From contig NZ_JAELVS010000002.1 in assembly GCF_016427555.1 (NCBI RefSeq), positions 434,001 to 498,000 on the forward strand: a stretch of DNA of 64,000 nucleotides. Reading direction: 5' to 3'. The stretch's first letter is position 1. The number at the start of each line of letters is the position of its first letter. This document shows positions 49,858 through 57,287 of this stretch, piece by piece. A model generated the notes under the pieces. The model was not told where the DNA came from and did no database searches. It saw only the letters and a program-made list of their open reading frames with translations. The DNA comes from Marinobacter litoralis. Lineage in GTDB: Bacteria > Pseudomonadota > Gammaproteobacteria > Pseudomonadales > Oleiphilaceae. The translations under genes were made by a program, and so were the position numbers.

Positions 49858-50133
49858 ATGATTGCGTGGATGAACTGGACACCCAGCGTCGCTATTTTTT
49901 TTGCGGTGATTGCCGCCATTCTGGCGGTGATGACGGTTTACGAAATTGTCTCCCCGTGCACCGAGCGCAAAGGCTTTCTGCCAATTGAAACAACACGGGG
50001 CGACCGACTCTTCATCGGGTTGCTATCCGCGGCTTATATCCATCTGGCGTTTCTGGCAGTCAGTGACATCAGCTTGTGGATTGCACTTGGAGTGTCGGTC
50101 CTGTGGGCGTTGGTGCTGTTGCGCTGGGGGTGA
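49858..50133 (+). CDS. glpU: DUF2160 small membrane protein GlpU
   Basis: A 91-residue membrane protein with three hydrophobic helices (about 11-32, 52-70, 72-89) and the loop SPCTERKGFLPIETTRGDRLF (in part). This is the DUF2160 protein that accompanies glycerol ABC importers in Rhizobium (GlpU), whose role is unknown. An AAGGAGA ribosome site lies 6 bp upstream and 11 bp after the glpQ stop. Confidence 0.88.
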   Translation: MIAWMNWTPSVAIFFAVIAAILAVMTVYEIVSPCTERKGFLPIETTRGDRLFIGLLSAAYIHLAFLAVSDISLWIALGVSVLWALVLLRWG

Positions 50134-50158
50134 GGAAAGGTTGCCGAATTTGTAAAAG

Positions 50159-50172
50159 GTTCGTTTGCGAAC
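50159..50172. promoter_or_regulatory. Predicted GlpR operator before glpV
   Basis: GTTCG-TTTG-CGAAC is a perfect inverted repeat matching the TTCG-N4-CGAA core of GlpR operators. It lies in the 173-bp gap between glpU and glpV, 135 bp before the glpV start, implying a regulated internal promoter for the abundant binding protein. Confidence 0.6.
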
Positions 50173-50306
50173 TAGCTTGTAATGAGTGTTTGAAAACGAT
50201 CATTTGGTTGATACGAGCACGGTTTTCATGGAGTCACTGAAATGTAATGAAATCCCGAGTGCGGTTTGTGGCGCTCTCTTACTAACACCAGTAAATGAGG
50301 TCGGAT

Positions 50307-52055
50307 ATGTCCAAGAATAAAAAACATCCCGGAGCCCTGTTACTCAGCGCGGCTATTGCCGCAGCCGCGATGGGGCTCAGCCTGCAAGCTTATGCGGATC
50401 AATATTCAGACGCCGCTGAAAAGTGGGTGACGAACGAATTCAAACGATCGACCCTGACCAAAGAACAGCAACTCGAAGAGATGGCGTGGTTCACCGAAGC
50501 CGCAAAAGATTTCAGGGGTATGGAAATCAACGTGGTTTCTGAAACTATCGCGACTCATGAATACGAATCTAACGTTCTGGCCAAGGCATTTTCCGACATC
50601 ACTGGCATCAAGCTTAACCACACCTTGATTCAGGAAGGCGATGTTATCGAGAAGCTGCAAACCCAGATGCAGTCTGGCCGTAATATTTACGACGGTTATG
50701 TGAACGACTCCGATTTGATCGGCACCCACGTGCGCTACGGCAAGGTGGTGGCAGTCGAAGACATCATGAACGGCGCAGGTAAAGATCTTACGCTACCCAC
50801 ATTGGATTTGGACGACTTTATCGGGCTGGATTTCACCACCGGTCCAGACGGGAAACTCTACCAGTTGCCGAGCCAGCAATTTGCCAACCTGTATTGGTTC
50901 CGCGCGGACTGGTTCGAAAGAGACGACCTCAAGAAACAGTTCAAAGAGCGCTATGGATACGCCTTGGGGGTTCCGATCAACTGGTCGGCGTATGAAGACA
51001 TCGCCGAGTTCTTTACCGTACACGTGAAAGAGATCGACGGTGAGAAAGTCTATGGGCACATGGATTACGGTAAAAAAGACCCGTCTCTGGGCTGGCGCTT
51101 TACCGATGCCTGGTTCTCTATGGCGGGTGCCGGCGACAAGGGGTTGCCAAACGGATTGCCTGTAGACGAATGGGGCATTCGGGTTGAGGACTGCCATCCG
51201 GTTGGCTCGAATGTTTCGCGCGGCGGCGCGACCAACGGGCCAGCGGCGGTATACGCAACCACCAAATATGTCGATTGGATGGAGAAGTACGCACCGCCCG
51301 AAGCGACCGGCATGACCTTTTCTGAGTCTGGTCCCGTTCCAGCTCAGGGAAATATTGCACAGCAGGTATTTTGGTACACCGCGTTTACCGCAAGCATGAT
51401 TGAAGATGGCTTGCCCGTGGTCAACGAAGACGGCACACCCAAATGGCGTATGGCCCCTTCACCGAGAGGTCCGTACTGGGAAGAGGGTATGAAACTCGGG
51501 TATCAGGACGTGGGTTCCTGGACGTTCCTGAACTCGACTCCAGAGAAGCGTCGCTTGGCTGCGTGGCTGTACGCACAGTTCACGGTTTCCAAGACCGTCT
51601 CTCTGGAAAAAACCATTGCAGGGCTTACGCCGATTCGTGACTCCGATATCAATTCCGACTACATGACGGAAATGGCTCCGAAACTCGGTGGTCTTGTCGA
51701 GTTCTATCGCAGCCCCGCGCGCGTCCAGTGGACGCCAACCGGTACCAACGTGCCGGATTATCCGAAACTGGCACAGCTCTGGTGGCAGTTCATTGCGCAG
51801 GCTGCCAGTGGCGAAGCAACACCTCAGGAGGCGCTTAATGGCTTGGCGGATGCTCAGGACCGCGTGATGCAGCGTTTGGAGCGGGCCAATGTTATGCCCA
51901 ATTGCGGTCCGAAGTTGAATGAACCTCGCGACCCTCAATACTGGTTGGATCAGCCCGGTGCCCCTAAGCCGAAGCTGGAGAACGAAAAAGTGCAGGGCAA
52001 AACGGTGCCTTATAAGGAGCTGCTGAAAACCTGGGAGGACGCTCGTAAAAGCTGA
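50307..52055 (+). CDS. glpV: Glycerol ABC transporter substrate-binding protein GlpV
   Basis: Periplasmic binding protein for glycerol, by context and resemblance to Rhizobium GlpV. The 582 residues are longer than usual sugar-binding proteins (about 400-450). A signal peptide covers about residues 1-31 (AAIAAAAMGLSLQAYA-DQ). The mature start WVTNEFKRSTLTKEQQLEEM is characteristic, followed by the MalE-like core (GRNIYDGYVNDSDLIG, LPSQQFANLYWFRADWF). ATG at 50307 is chosen for the GAGG site 6 bp upstream; another ATG lies four codons earlier. A strong hairpin follows the stop. Confidence 0.9.
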   Translation: MSKNKKHPGALLLSAAIAAAAMGLSLQAYADQYSDAAEKWVTNEFKRSTLTKEQQLEEMAWFTEAAKDFRGMEINVVSETIATHEYESNVLAKAFSDITGIKLNHTLIQEGDVIEKLQTQMQSGRNIYDGYVNDSDLIGTHVRYGKVVAVEDIMNGAGKDLTLPTLDLDDFIGLDFTTGPDGKLYQLPSQQFANLYWFRADWFERDDLKKQFKERYGYALGVPINWSAYEDIAEFFTVHVKEIDGEKVYGHMDYGKKDPSLGWRFTDAWFSMAGAGDKGLPNGLPVDEWGIRVEDCHPVGSNVSRGGATNGPAAVYATTKYVDWMEKYAPPEATGMTFSESGPVPAQGNIAQQVFWYTAFTASMIEDGLPVVNEDGTPKWRMAPSPRGPYWEEGMKLGYQDVGSWTFLNSTPEKRRLAAWLYAQFTVSKTVSLEKTIAGLTPIRDSDINSDYMTEMAPKLGGLVEFYRSPARVQWTPTGTNVPDYPKLAQLWWQFIAQAASGEATPQEALNGLADAQDRVMQRLERANVMPNCGPKLNEPRDPQYWLDQPGAPKPKLENEKVQGKTVPYKELLKTWEDARKS

Positions 52056-52065
52056 TCTCTGACCC

Positions 52066-52096
52066 GATCTGCCCACTTTCCTGAGGTGGGCAGATC
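52066..52096 (+). terminator. Terminator of the glp transporter operon
   Basis: GATCTGCCCAC and GTGGGCAGATC pair perfectly around a 9-nt loop, 10 bp after the glpV stop, followed by CTCTTA. Confidence 0.7.
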
Positions 52097-52188
52097 CTCT
52101 TACCTCGCGGCGCGGTCCGTCTATCCTCGTATTGCCCACGCACTGCTTTTGCGTGACCCTAACGGTGCACGAATCTATGAGGTGTTTT

Positions 52189-52410
52189 ATGGCGAATAAC
52201 GAGAAGGTTACCGGGCAGGACCAGCGCAAGAATCGTCGATTCTCGGTATCGGCTAACCGCGGCAATGCCAGCCATCGGATTCGTTATGTAGAGTCGGGCG
52301 GGGCGGCTGTGGATACGGAGGAGTGTACGTTTTGCCAGGCGTTGCCGGATACAGAGCAGAAAGGAGAAGTCGCGAAGACTGAAGTTACCAAAGGCCGCCA
52401 CCCCGAATGA
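52189..52410 (+). CDS. Small unrecognised protein with CxxC motif
   Basis: A 73-residue polar protein starting at an ATG with GAGG 6 bp upstream. Its N-terminal half is basic (GQDQRKNRRFSVSANRGN) and its middle holds ECTFCQALP, the only two cysteines, spaced CxxC as in redox or metal-binding proteins. The C-terminus is charged. I do not recognise a family. It lies between the glp operon terminator and hemH, and the last seven codons form one arm of the hairpin at 52388-52426. It is likely real because of the good ribosome site and promoter space, but unproven. Confidence 0.55.
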   Translation: MANNEKVTGQDQRKNRRFSVSANRGNASHRIRYVESGGAAVDTEECTFCQALPDTEQKGEVAKTEVTKGRHPE

Positions 52411-52426
52411 GTCTGGCGGCCTTTGG
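52388..52426. terminator. Bidirectional hairpin between the small CxxC gene and hemH
   Basis: CCAAAGGCCGCCA and TGGCGGCCTTTGG pair perfectly over 13 bp with a 13-nt loop that contains the stop codon of the small gene, 12 bp from the hemH stop. No long T run on either side. Confidence 0.6.
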
Positions 52427-52438
52427 CGTTAAGAGCGC

Positions 52439-53551
52439 CTAAAGGTCGGTACGGCCCGGAAACGTGGCCTGTTTGCGAGCTTTTGCCCGTTTCGCCCGGG
52501 CTTCAAGCTGTTCGCTGTCGTTCGAGGGTACAGCCCAGCCTTTGATGTTCTCGTCGATAAGCTCCACCAGCGCGTCTATGTGCCCCGGAGTGGCATTCAG
52601 GCAGGGGATGTAAGCAAACGCTTCACCGCCCGCTTCCATAAAGTACTCCCGGTTTTCCTCATCGATTTCCTCAACGGTTTCCAGGCAATCTGCTGAAAAG
52701 CCAGGGCAGAACACATCGATGGATTTCACGCCGCTCTCAGGGAGTGATTTGAGCGTTTCATCGGTGTAGGGCTGCAACCATTCCTCACGGCCAAAGCGCG
52801 ACTGAAATGTGGTGAGGTATTCGTCGCTTTTCAGCCCCAGTCGTTCCGCCAGCAACCGCGACGTTTTGTGGCACTCACAGTGATACGGATCGCCTTTCAG
52901 CAGGTACTTCAGCGGAATGCCATGATAAGAAAGAATCAGCTTTTGCTTGCGCCCGTGTTCGGCCCAATGTGCTTCAATATGCTGAGCCATCGCCTCGATA
53001 TAGGGCGGAAAATCATGGTAATGGGACACAAAGCGGAAGTCTGGAAGCCAGCGGCGCCCCATAAAGTCTTTTGAAACCGCATCAAAGGTTGAAGCCGAGG
53101 TTGATGCGGAATACTGCGGGTACAAGGGAAGAACCAGCAATTTGTTAACGCCCTGCTGTTGCATCTCATCCAGAACGCGGGGGATCGAAGGGTTGCCGTA
53201 ACGCATGGCAAAGCCCACCACAACGTTGCTTCCGTACTTGGCCTGCAAGGCCTCCCGAATGCCTTCGGCTTGCTTGGCGGTATGCACCAATAGTGGGGAC
53301 CCTTCCGGAGACCACACACCCGCATAGGCTTTGGCACTGCGCCGGGGGCGAATACGCAGGATTACACCGTGCAGTATCAGCCACCACAGTGGGCGGGGTA
53401 CTTCCACAACTCGCGGGTCCCATAAAAACTCAGCCAGGTACTTTCTTAACGCTGAGGGGGTAGGGGCATCGGGTGTGCCCAGATTCGTGACAAGAACGCC
53501 CAGCCGTTCGGCCTGGGTGTGGCTGAAATTATCAGTCCCTTGGTATGGCAT
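52439..53551 (-). CDS. hemH: Ferrochelatase
   Basis: Inserts ferrous iron into protoporphyrin IX, the last step of heme synthesis. The 370 residues show GVLVTNLGTPDAPTP, the catalytic His in LILSYHGIPLKY, the family segment YHCECHKTSRLLAERL, TFQSRFGREEWLQPYT and FCPGFSADCLETVEEI with the conserved Glu. At 370 residues it is longer than E. coli HemH (320), mainly by a charged C-terminal tail (EARAKRAKARKQATF). It is last in a minus-strand run after the DUF442 gene (23-bp gap). Confidence 0.95.
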   Translation of the reverse strand: MPYQGTDNFSHTQAERLGVLVTNLGTPDAPTPSALRKYLAEFLWDPRVVEVPRPLWWLILHGVILRIRPRRSAKAYAGVWSPEGSPLLVHTAKQAEGIREALQAKYGSNVVVGFAMRYGNPSIPRVLDEMQQQGVNKLLVLPLYPQYSASTSASTFDAVSKDFMGRRWLPDFRFVSHYHDFPPYIEAMAQHIEAHWAEHGRKQKLILSYHGIPLKYLLKGDPYHCECHKTSRLLAERLGLKSDEYLTTFQSRFGREEWLQPYTDETLKSLPESGVKSIDVFCPGFSADCLETVEEIDEENREYFMEAGGEAFAYIPCLNATPGHIDALVELIDENIKGWAVPSNDSEQLEARAKRAKARKQATFPGRTDL

Positions 53552-53574
53552 TGAAGCTTTCCGGTTGTCGGGTG

Positions 53575-54009
53575 TTAATTTTGGTGGTTTTGCTGCTGCG
53601 TATGCATACGACCAATCAGTCCGGTGAGATCATAGCCCGCTTGATAGGCTTTCGAGAGCAAATCCTGAGGCTCCTGTTCTCGCGCGGAACTCAGGGCCCA
53701 TAATACGGTACTGCGTGTACCTGATCGGCAAAACGCCAGTGCAGGCTTTTCTGCCTCTTTGAACATAGGGGCGAACGCATCCACATCTTCATCGGTAATA
53801 TGGCCGGAAGCAACTGGCAGATACACCCACTTTAACCCATGCTCCTCGGCCGTTGCTTTGATGTCCATCATTGGCGGTTGACCAAATTCTTCGCCATCGG
53901 GGCGGTTTGCGATCAGCGTTTTGAAGCCCAGGCGGGCAATTTCCGCGATATCTTCGATGGCAATCTGGGGAGCGACAGAAATGTTGTCGTCAATTTTTCT
54001 GATATCCAC
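53575..54009 (-). CDS. DUF442 (TIGR01244) phosphatase-like sulfur metabolism protein
   Basis: A 144-residue protein of the DUF442/TIGR01244 family, which has a dual-specificity-phosphatase fold and is usually linked to sulfide detoxification genes (BigR/Blh systems). The P-loop FCRSGTRS (Cys-x5-Arg) is present, and LIANRPDGEEFGQPP and LPVASGHITDEDVDAF are typical. I chose the GTG at 54009 (MDIRKIDDNIS) because GGAG lies 7 bp upstream; a TTG eight codons earlier is possible. It follows the YeeE/YedE pair (77 bp) and precedes hemH. No rhodanese or ETHE1 domain is fused here. Confidence 0.83.
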   Translation of the reverse strand: MDIRKIDDNISVAPQIAIEDIAEIARLGFKTLIANRPDGEEFGQPPMMDIKATAEEHGLKWVYLPVASGHITDEDVDAFAPMFKEAEKPALAFCRSGTRSTVLWALSSAREQEPQDLLSKAYQAGYDLTGLIGRMHTQQQNHQN

Positions 54010-54086
54010 TGGACGTCTCCAAAGGTTGGACAAGCCGGGCCAGTAACAAGCCCGGCACAGATACGAGCGTAATCGCAGGATATACC

Positions 54087-54515
54087 TTAGGCAGATTGTG
54101 CGCGTTTCCGTTCGATAAGTTCAAACAGCATCATACCTGCCACCATGGACGCGACAAAGACTATCCCTTTAATTTCACCGGCACCAACGGCAACCAATGC
54201 TGGCCCCGGGCAAAAACCGGCAATGCCCCAGCCCACGCCGAACAGCAGGCTACCGCCCACCAGTCGCTTGTCAATTCTGGTGCTTGTCGGCAGTTTCATG
54301 TTGAATCCCAGCAGCGATAGCGTGCGCTTTTTCGCGACGGTAAAAGCGACCAAGCCCACCAGAACCGCGCCGCCCATAACCAGTGCGAGTGATGGATCCC
54401 ACAGGCCGGCTAAATCGAGGAAACCAAGCACTTTGGCCGGGTTAGCCAAGCCGGAAATGATCAGCCCCAAACCGAAAATCAAGCCGGAAACTAAAGCGGT
54501 AAGGTTGTATTTCAT
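54087..54515 (-). CDS. YeeE/YedE-type transporter half (DUF6691)
   Basis: A 142-residue membrane protein with four helices, the C-terminal-half partner of a split YeeE/YedE transporter. YeeE family proteins take up thiosulfate (established for E. coli-type YeeE/TsuA). The helix end GWGIAGFCPGPAL contains the conserved cysteine, and the start SGLIFGLGLIISGLANPAKVLGF (in part) is typical. It lies 4 bp after the other half and before the DUF442 gene. Confidence 0.88.
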   Translation of the reverse strand: MKYNLTALVSGLIFGLGLIISGLANPAKVLGFLDLAGLWDPSLALVMGGAVLVGLVAFTVAKKRTLSLLGFNMKLPTSTRIDKRLVGGSLLFGVGWGIAGFCPGPALVAVGAGEIKGIVFVASMVAGMMLFELIERKRAQSA

Positions 54516-54519
54516 GGAA

Positions 54520-54957
54520 TCAGGCTCCGATCAGGTGGCGAATAATGTAAACGGTAATAAAACCCGTAGCCATGAAGCTCAGGGTAGCAACCAGCGAACG
54601 CGGCGATAGCCGTGAAAGGCCGCACACGCCGTGACCGCTGGTGCAGCCGGAGCCGTAACGCGTGCCGATGCCCACTAAAAGACCGGCAACGATAATGGCC
54701 GGAAAACCGGCGTTAACTTCGATGGCAGGCAGTTCGGCGAACAGCCTCCAAACGATGGGGGTGCCGATCAAGCCGCCAAGAAAAGCCATGCGCCAGAGCA
54801 TGTCGTTTCGGACCGGCGTGAGTAGTCCACCGAGAATTCCGCTAATACCGGCGATGCGGCCGTTAAATAAAAGGAAGCTGGCGGCAGCAAGGCCTACCAG
54901 AATACCGCCAGCCAACGCGCTGACCGGAGTAAAGTCATTCCAGGCAATGTCTATCAT
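54520..54957 (-). CDS. YeeE/YedE-type transporter half
   Basis: A 145-residue membrane protein, N-terminal-half partner of the split transporter. Four helices and the conserved cysteine motif GSGCTSGHGVCGLSRLSPRS (three Cys/Gly-rich positions) match the YeeE/YedE fold, in which cysteines relay thiosulfate or related sulfur. It is the first gene of the minus-strand run YeeE-half, YeeE-half, DUF442 protein, hemH. An extended -10 element lies about 40 bp upstream. Confidence 0.88.
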   Translation of the reverse strand: MIDIAWNDFTPVSALAGGILVGLAAASFLLFNGRIAGISGILGGLLTPVRNDMLWRMAFLGGLIGTPIVWRLFAELPAIEVNAGFPAIIVAGLLVGIGTRYGSGCTSGHGVCGLSRLSPRSLVATLSFMATGFITVYIIRHLIGA

Positions 54958-54995
54958 GAGTAATTCCTGCTAAATGTACGTTTTGGAATAAGCAT

Positions 54996-55004
54996 ATAAT
55001 AACA
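54996..55004 (-). promoter_or_regulatory. Candidate extended -10 promoter for the YeeE/YedE pair
   Basis: On the minus strand TGTTATTAT (55004 to 54996) fits an extended -10. It sits between an upstream minus-strand terminator (55017-55044) and the YeeE start at 54957, in a very AT-rich stretch that could also hold a regulator site. Confidence 0.4.
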
Positions 55005-55016
55005 GGAAATAAGGAT

Positions 55017-55044
55017 AAAAAAAGCCCGGCTTGGGAGGCCGGGC
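55017..55044 (-). terminator. Intrinsic terminator on the minus strand
   Basis: On the minus strand GCCCGGC-CTCCCAA-GCCGGGC is followed by seven T. No minus-strand gene ends nearby; the nearest upstream one is the TetR gene, whose stop is at 55739, on the far side of the phasin gene. Confidence 0.8.
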
Positions 55045-55264
55045 AGAGGCGTGCGAGTAGTATCCATGAAAGACTTCCAGACAAACCGGCATCAACGGGG
55101 ACACCGGTATTGAGAAGTATTGACCATATTTCATACAACTCAAGCTTTGACCGGATTCCTTTGAAAACATTTCTTCATATGCCGCCGTTCTTTATATTGA
55201 AGCCCGCCGTTATGCGGGTTTCAGCGCTGATAGCACAACCACTGCAATCAAAAGATGGCTGTAA

Positions 55265-55270
55265 TATAAT
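55265..55270 (+). promoter_or_regulatory. Candidate -10 element for the phasin gene
   Basis: A perfect TATAAT at 55265-55270, 39 bp before the phasin ATG. The -35 region (CTGCAA at 55242-55247) is weak, which would suit an activator-dependent promoter. Confidence 0.45.
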
Positions 55271-55308
55271 GCGTAACTAACCCTACGGCCCGTATTTAAG
55301 AGGTACTC

Positions 55309-55731
55309 ATGTCTGAGCACGATGACCAAACACCCGAGACAGATCCGCAGCTTCCGGGAAAGATCAAGGACTCTGCACGTCAGATCTGGTTGGCGGGGCT
55401 TGGTGCCTATACCAAAGCCGAGGAAGATGCCGGCAAATTTTTCGAGCGGCTGGTTCAGGAAGGTGAGCAGCTCGAATCCAAAACCCGTGGCGTTGTTGGC
55501 AAGCAGATTCGCACAGTAGAAGACCGGGTGGGTGAAGTGCGCGAGCGCGCCACAGGCACCTGGGACAAGCTTGAGCATATGTTCGATCAGCGCGTTTCAG
55601 GCGCGTTACGTCGACTGGGTATCCACCGCAAGGAAGACATTCAGGCGTTGGAAAGCCGAATTGAATATCTGGAAGCCGAGCTGGCCAAGCTTCGCGGCGA
55701 TTCAGCTAGCGGTAAAGACGAAGAAGAATAG
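55309..55731 (+). CDS. Phasin family protein (polyhydroxyalkanoate granule-associated, PhaI/PhaF-like)
   Basis: A 140-residue granule-coating protein. The family core SARQIWLAGLGAYTKAEEDAG (in part), FFERLVQEGEQLE and the helical amphipathic middle are clear, and the C-terminus is a coiled coil (DIQALESRIEYLEAELAKL) for oligomerisation. There is no Ala/Lys-rich histone-like tail, so it is PhaI-like, not PhaF-like. It faces a PhaD-like TetR regulator with 7 bp between the stops. No PHA synthase is in the window. AGAGG lies 7 bp before the ATG. Confidence 0.88.
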   Translation: MSEHDDQTPETDPQLPGKIKDSARQIWLAGLGAYTKAEEDAGKFFERLVQEGEQLESKTRGVVGKQIRTVEDRVGEVRERATGTWDKLEHMFDQRVSGALRRLGIHRKEDIQALESRIEYLEAELAKLRGDSASGKDEEE

Positions 55732-55738
55732 GAAACGC

Positions 55739-56368
55739 TTACAGATACGTCTCGCTGATCAGCTTGACCTCTTCTTTGTCGTCATCGGTAAGGTGGGGCA
55801 GTATCAGGTGCAAAATCTGATACACCCCTTTACCGGGATCGACGAACTCCCGATCATCCAAATGCGATAGCGTGTCGAAACTGCTCCAATAGCAAACGGT
55901 TAATGTCAGCTGCTGGCACAGAGCGTCCAACTCCGCAGGTTCGATGATCATCAAGCCCTGTCGTTTGAAGCTGTTGCACAGCGACTCAAACGCCAGAGTT
56001 TTCTTTTTGAGTATCCGTCGAAAACGAACTTGCAGCTGATCGTACCGCGACAGTACGTTCACCAGGTCTTGGTACATGAAGCGATAACGGGCCACCGCCT
56101 CGAACAACAGATGCAGAAAGAAGCTGAACTGGTCCAGTGGCACTTCCGCATCGTCGGGCACGGCGAGCAAATCCAGCATTTCCGCTTCAAAGCTTTCGAA
56201 GAGCTCATCAACAATGTCGCCTTTACTCTTGAAGTGGTAGTAAAGGTTGCCCGGGCTGATATCCAGCTCATCGGAGATCAACAGGGTGGTGACATTCGGC
56301 TCACCCAAGCTGTTGAACAGCTGCAAGCTGGTGTTGAGTATCCTGTCCCTGGTTTTTATTTTCTTCAT
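55739..56368 (-). CDS. TetR family regulator, PhaD-like
   Basis: A 209-residue one-component regulator. The N-terminal helix-turn-helix reads RDRILNTSLQLFNSLGEPNVTT and DISPGNLYYHFKSKGDIVDELF (each quoted in part), very like Pseudomonas PhaD, which activates phasin genes when a PHA-derived ligand is present. The C-terminal helical ligand domain is present (FLHLLFEAVARYRFMYQDL). The gene is convergent with the phasin gene, not divergent. Control of the phasin promoter is inferred. No terminator fits in the 7-bp gap. Confidence 0.85.
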   Translation of the reverse strand: MKKIKTRDRILNTSLQLFNSLGEPNVTTLLISDELDISPGNLYYHFKSKGDIVDELFESFEAEMLDLLAVPDDAEVPLDQFSFFLHLLFEAVARYRFMYQDLVNVLSRYDQLQVRFRRILKKKTLAFESLCNSFKRQGLMIIEPAELDALCQQLTLTVCYWSSFDTLSHLDDREFVDPGKGVYQILHLILPHLTDDDKEEVKLISETYL

Positions 56369-56386
56369 GACGGATCGTTTGGCCTA

Positions 56387-57199
56387 TCAGAGTTCGAAGC
56401 TGGCCCAGATCGGGCAGTGGTCAGACGGGCGCTCCATTGCCCGGATCTCATAACTCACACCGGCGTCCTTGGCTTTGGGCAACAGGCTATCACTGGCCAT
56501 CACCAGATCGATACGAAGGCCTCGTTTGGGCTCGCGTTCGAAGCCTTTGCTACGGTAATCGAACCAGCTGAAGGTATCCGCTTCGTCAGGGTTCAAGTGC
56601 CGGAACACGTCGGTAAATCCGCGAGCTTCAACCTGGCTTAACCATTCCCGCTCTTCCGGAAGGAAGCTGCATTTACCGGACCGTAGCCAGCGCTTGGCGT
56701 TGTCCGGGCCAATGCCAATGTCTTTGTCGGTTGGAGAAATGTTCATATCCCCCATCAAAACCACGTGGCCCGGGCGTTTGTTCAGCTCATCCAGCAAATC
56801 CATCAGATCGGCGTAGAACTTCTGCTTAGCCGGGAACTTGGTGGGATGGTCTCTGTTTTCGCCTTGTGGAAAGTAGCCATTAATAACGGTAAGCGGTTCG
56901 CCGTTTACCGTGAAATGCCCGGTAATGAGCCTGCGCTGCGCGTCTTCATCATCGGTTGCGTAACCTTTCACTACTTCATCGGGAGCCTGCTTGGACAACA
57001 GCGCAACGCCGTAGTGGGTCTTCTGACCATGGAAATGCACGTGATAGCCGAGTTGCCGGATAGCCTCCTCGGGGAATTCTTCATCTCGAACCTTGGTTTC
57101 CTGAAGCCCGATGAAATCAGGGTTCAGCTGTTCAATCACAGCCTCCAGTTGGTGCAAGCGGGTGCGGATACTGTTGACGTTGAACGACACGAACATCAT
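56387..57199 (-). CDS. xthA: Exodeoxyribonuclease III
   Basis: AP endonuclease and 3'-phosphodiesterase of base excision repair. The 270 residues have the EEP fold motifs: [25 protein letters not shown] (metal-binding Glu), [21 protein letters not shown], the catalytic [11 protein letters not shown] and the terminal [10 protein letters not shown] with the catalytic Asp-His. Length matches E. coli XthA (268). It is 18 bp upstream of the TetR gene on the same strand. Confidence 0.96.
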   Translation of the reverse strand: MMFVSFNVNSIRTRLHQLEAVIEQLNPDFIGLQETKVRDEEFPEEAIRQLGYHVHFHGQKTHYGVALLSKQAPDEVVKGYATDDEDAQRRLITGHFTVNGEPLTVINGYFPQGENRDHPTKFPAKQKFYADLMDLLDELNKRPGHVVLMGDMNISPTDKDIGIGPDNAKRWLRSGKCSFLPEEREWLSQVEARGFTDVFRHLNPDEADTFSWFDYRSKGFEREPKRGLRIDLVMASDSLLPKAKDAGVSYEIRAMERPSDHCPIWASFEL

Positions 57200-57287
57200 G
57201 GTTTTGGAATCTCCGAATCAGTTTGGCCCGGAGTTTACCATACCGGCGGGGGATAACAGTTTGGCCGAGTGGCCGCAGCCTGGGGCT

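Larger units (their letters stand above)
54958..55308. other. 351-bp intergenic region with minus-strand terminator and divergent promoters
   Basis: This is the only gene-free stretch over 300 bp. It holds the YeeE promoter candidate, a minus-strand terminator (55017-55044), a weak hairpin with AGCCCGCC and GCGGGTTT (55201-55221) and the phasin promoter candidate (55265-55270). I find no convincing reading frame on either strand; a 66-codon minus frame runs through the terminator and lacks a ribosome site. Confidence 0.6.
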
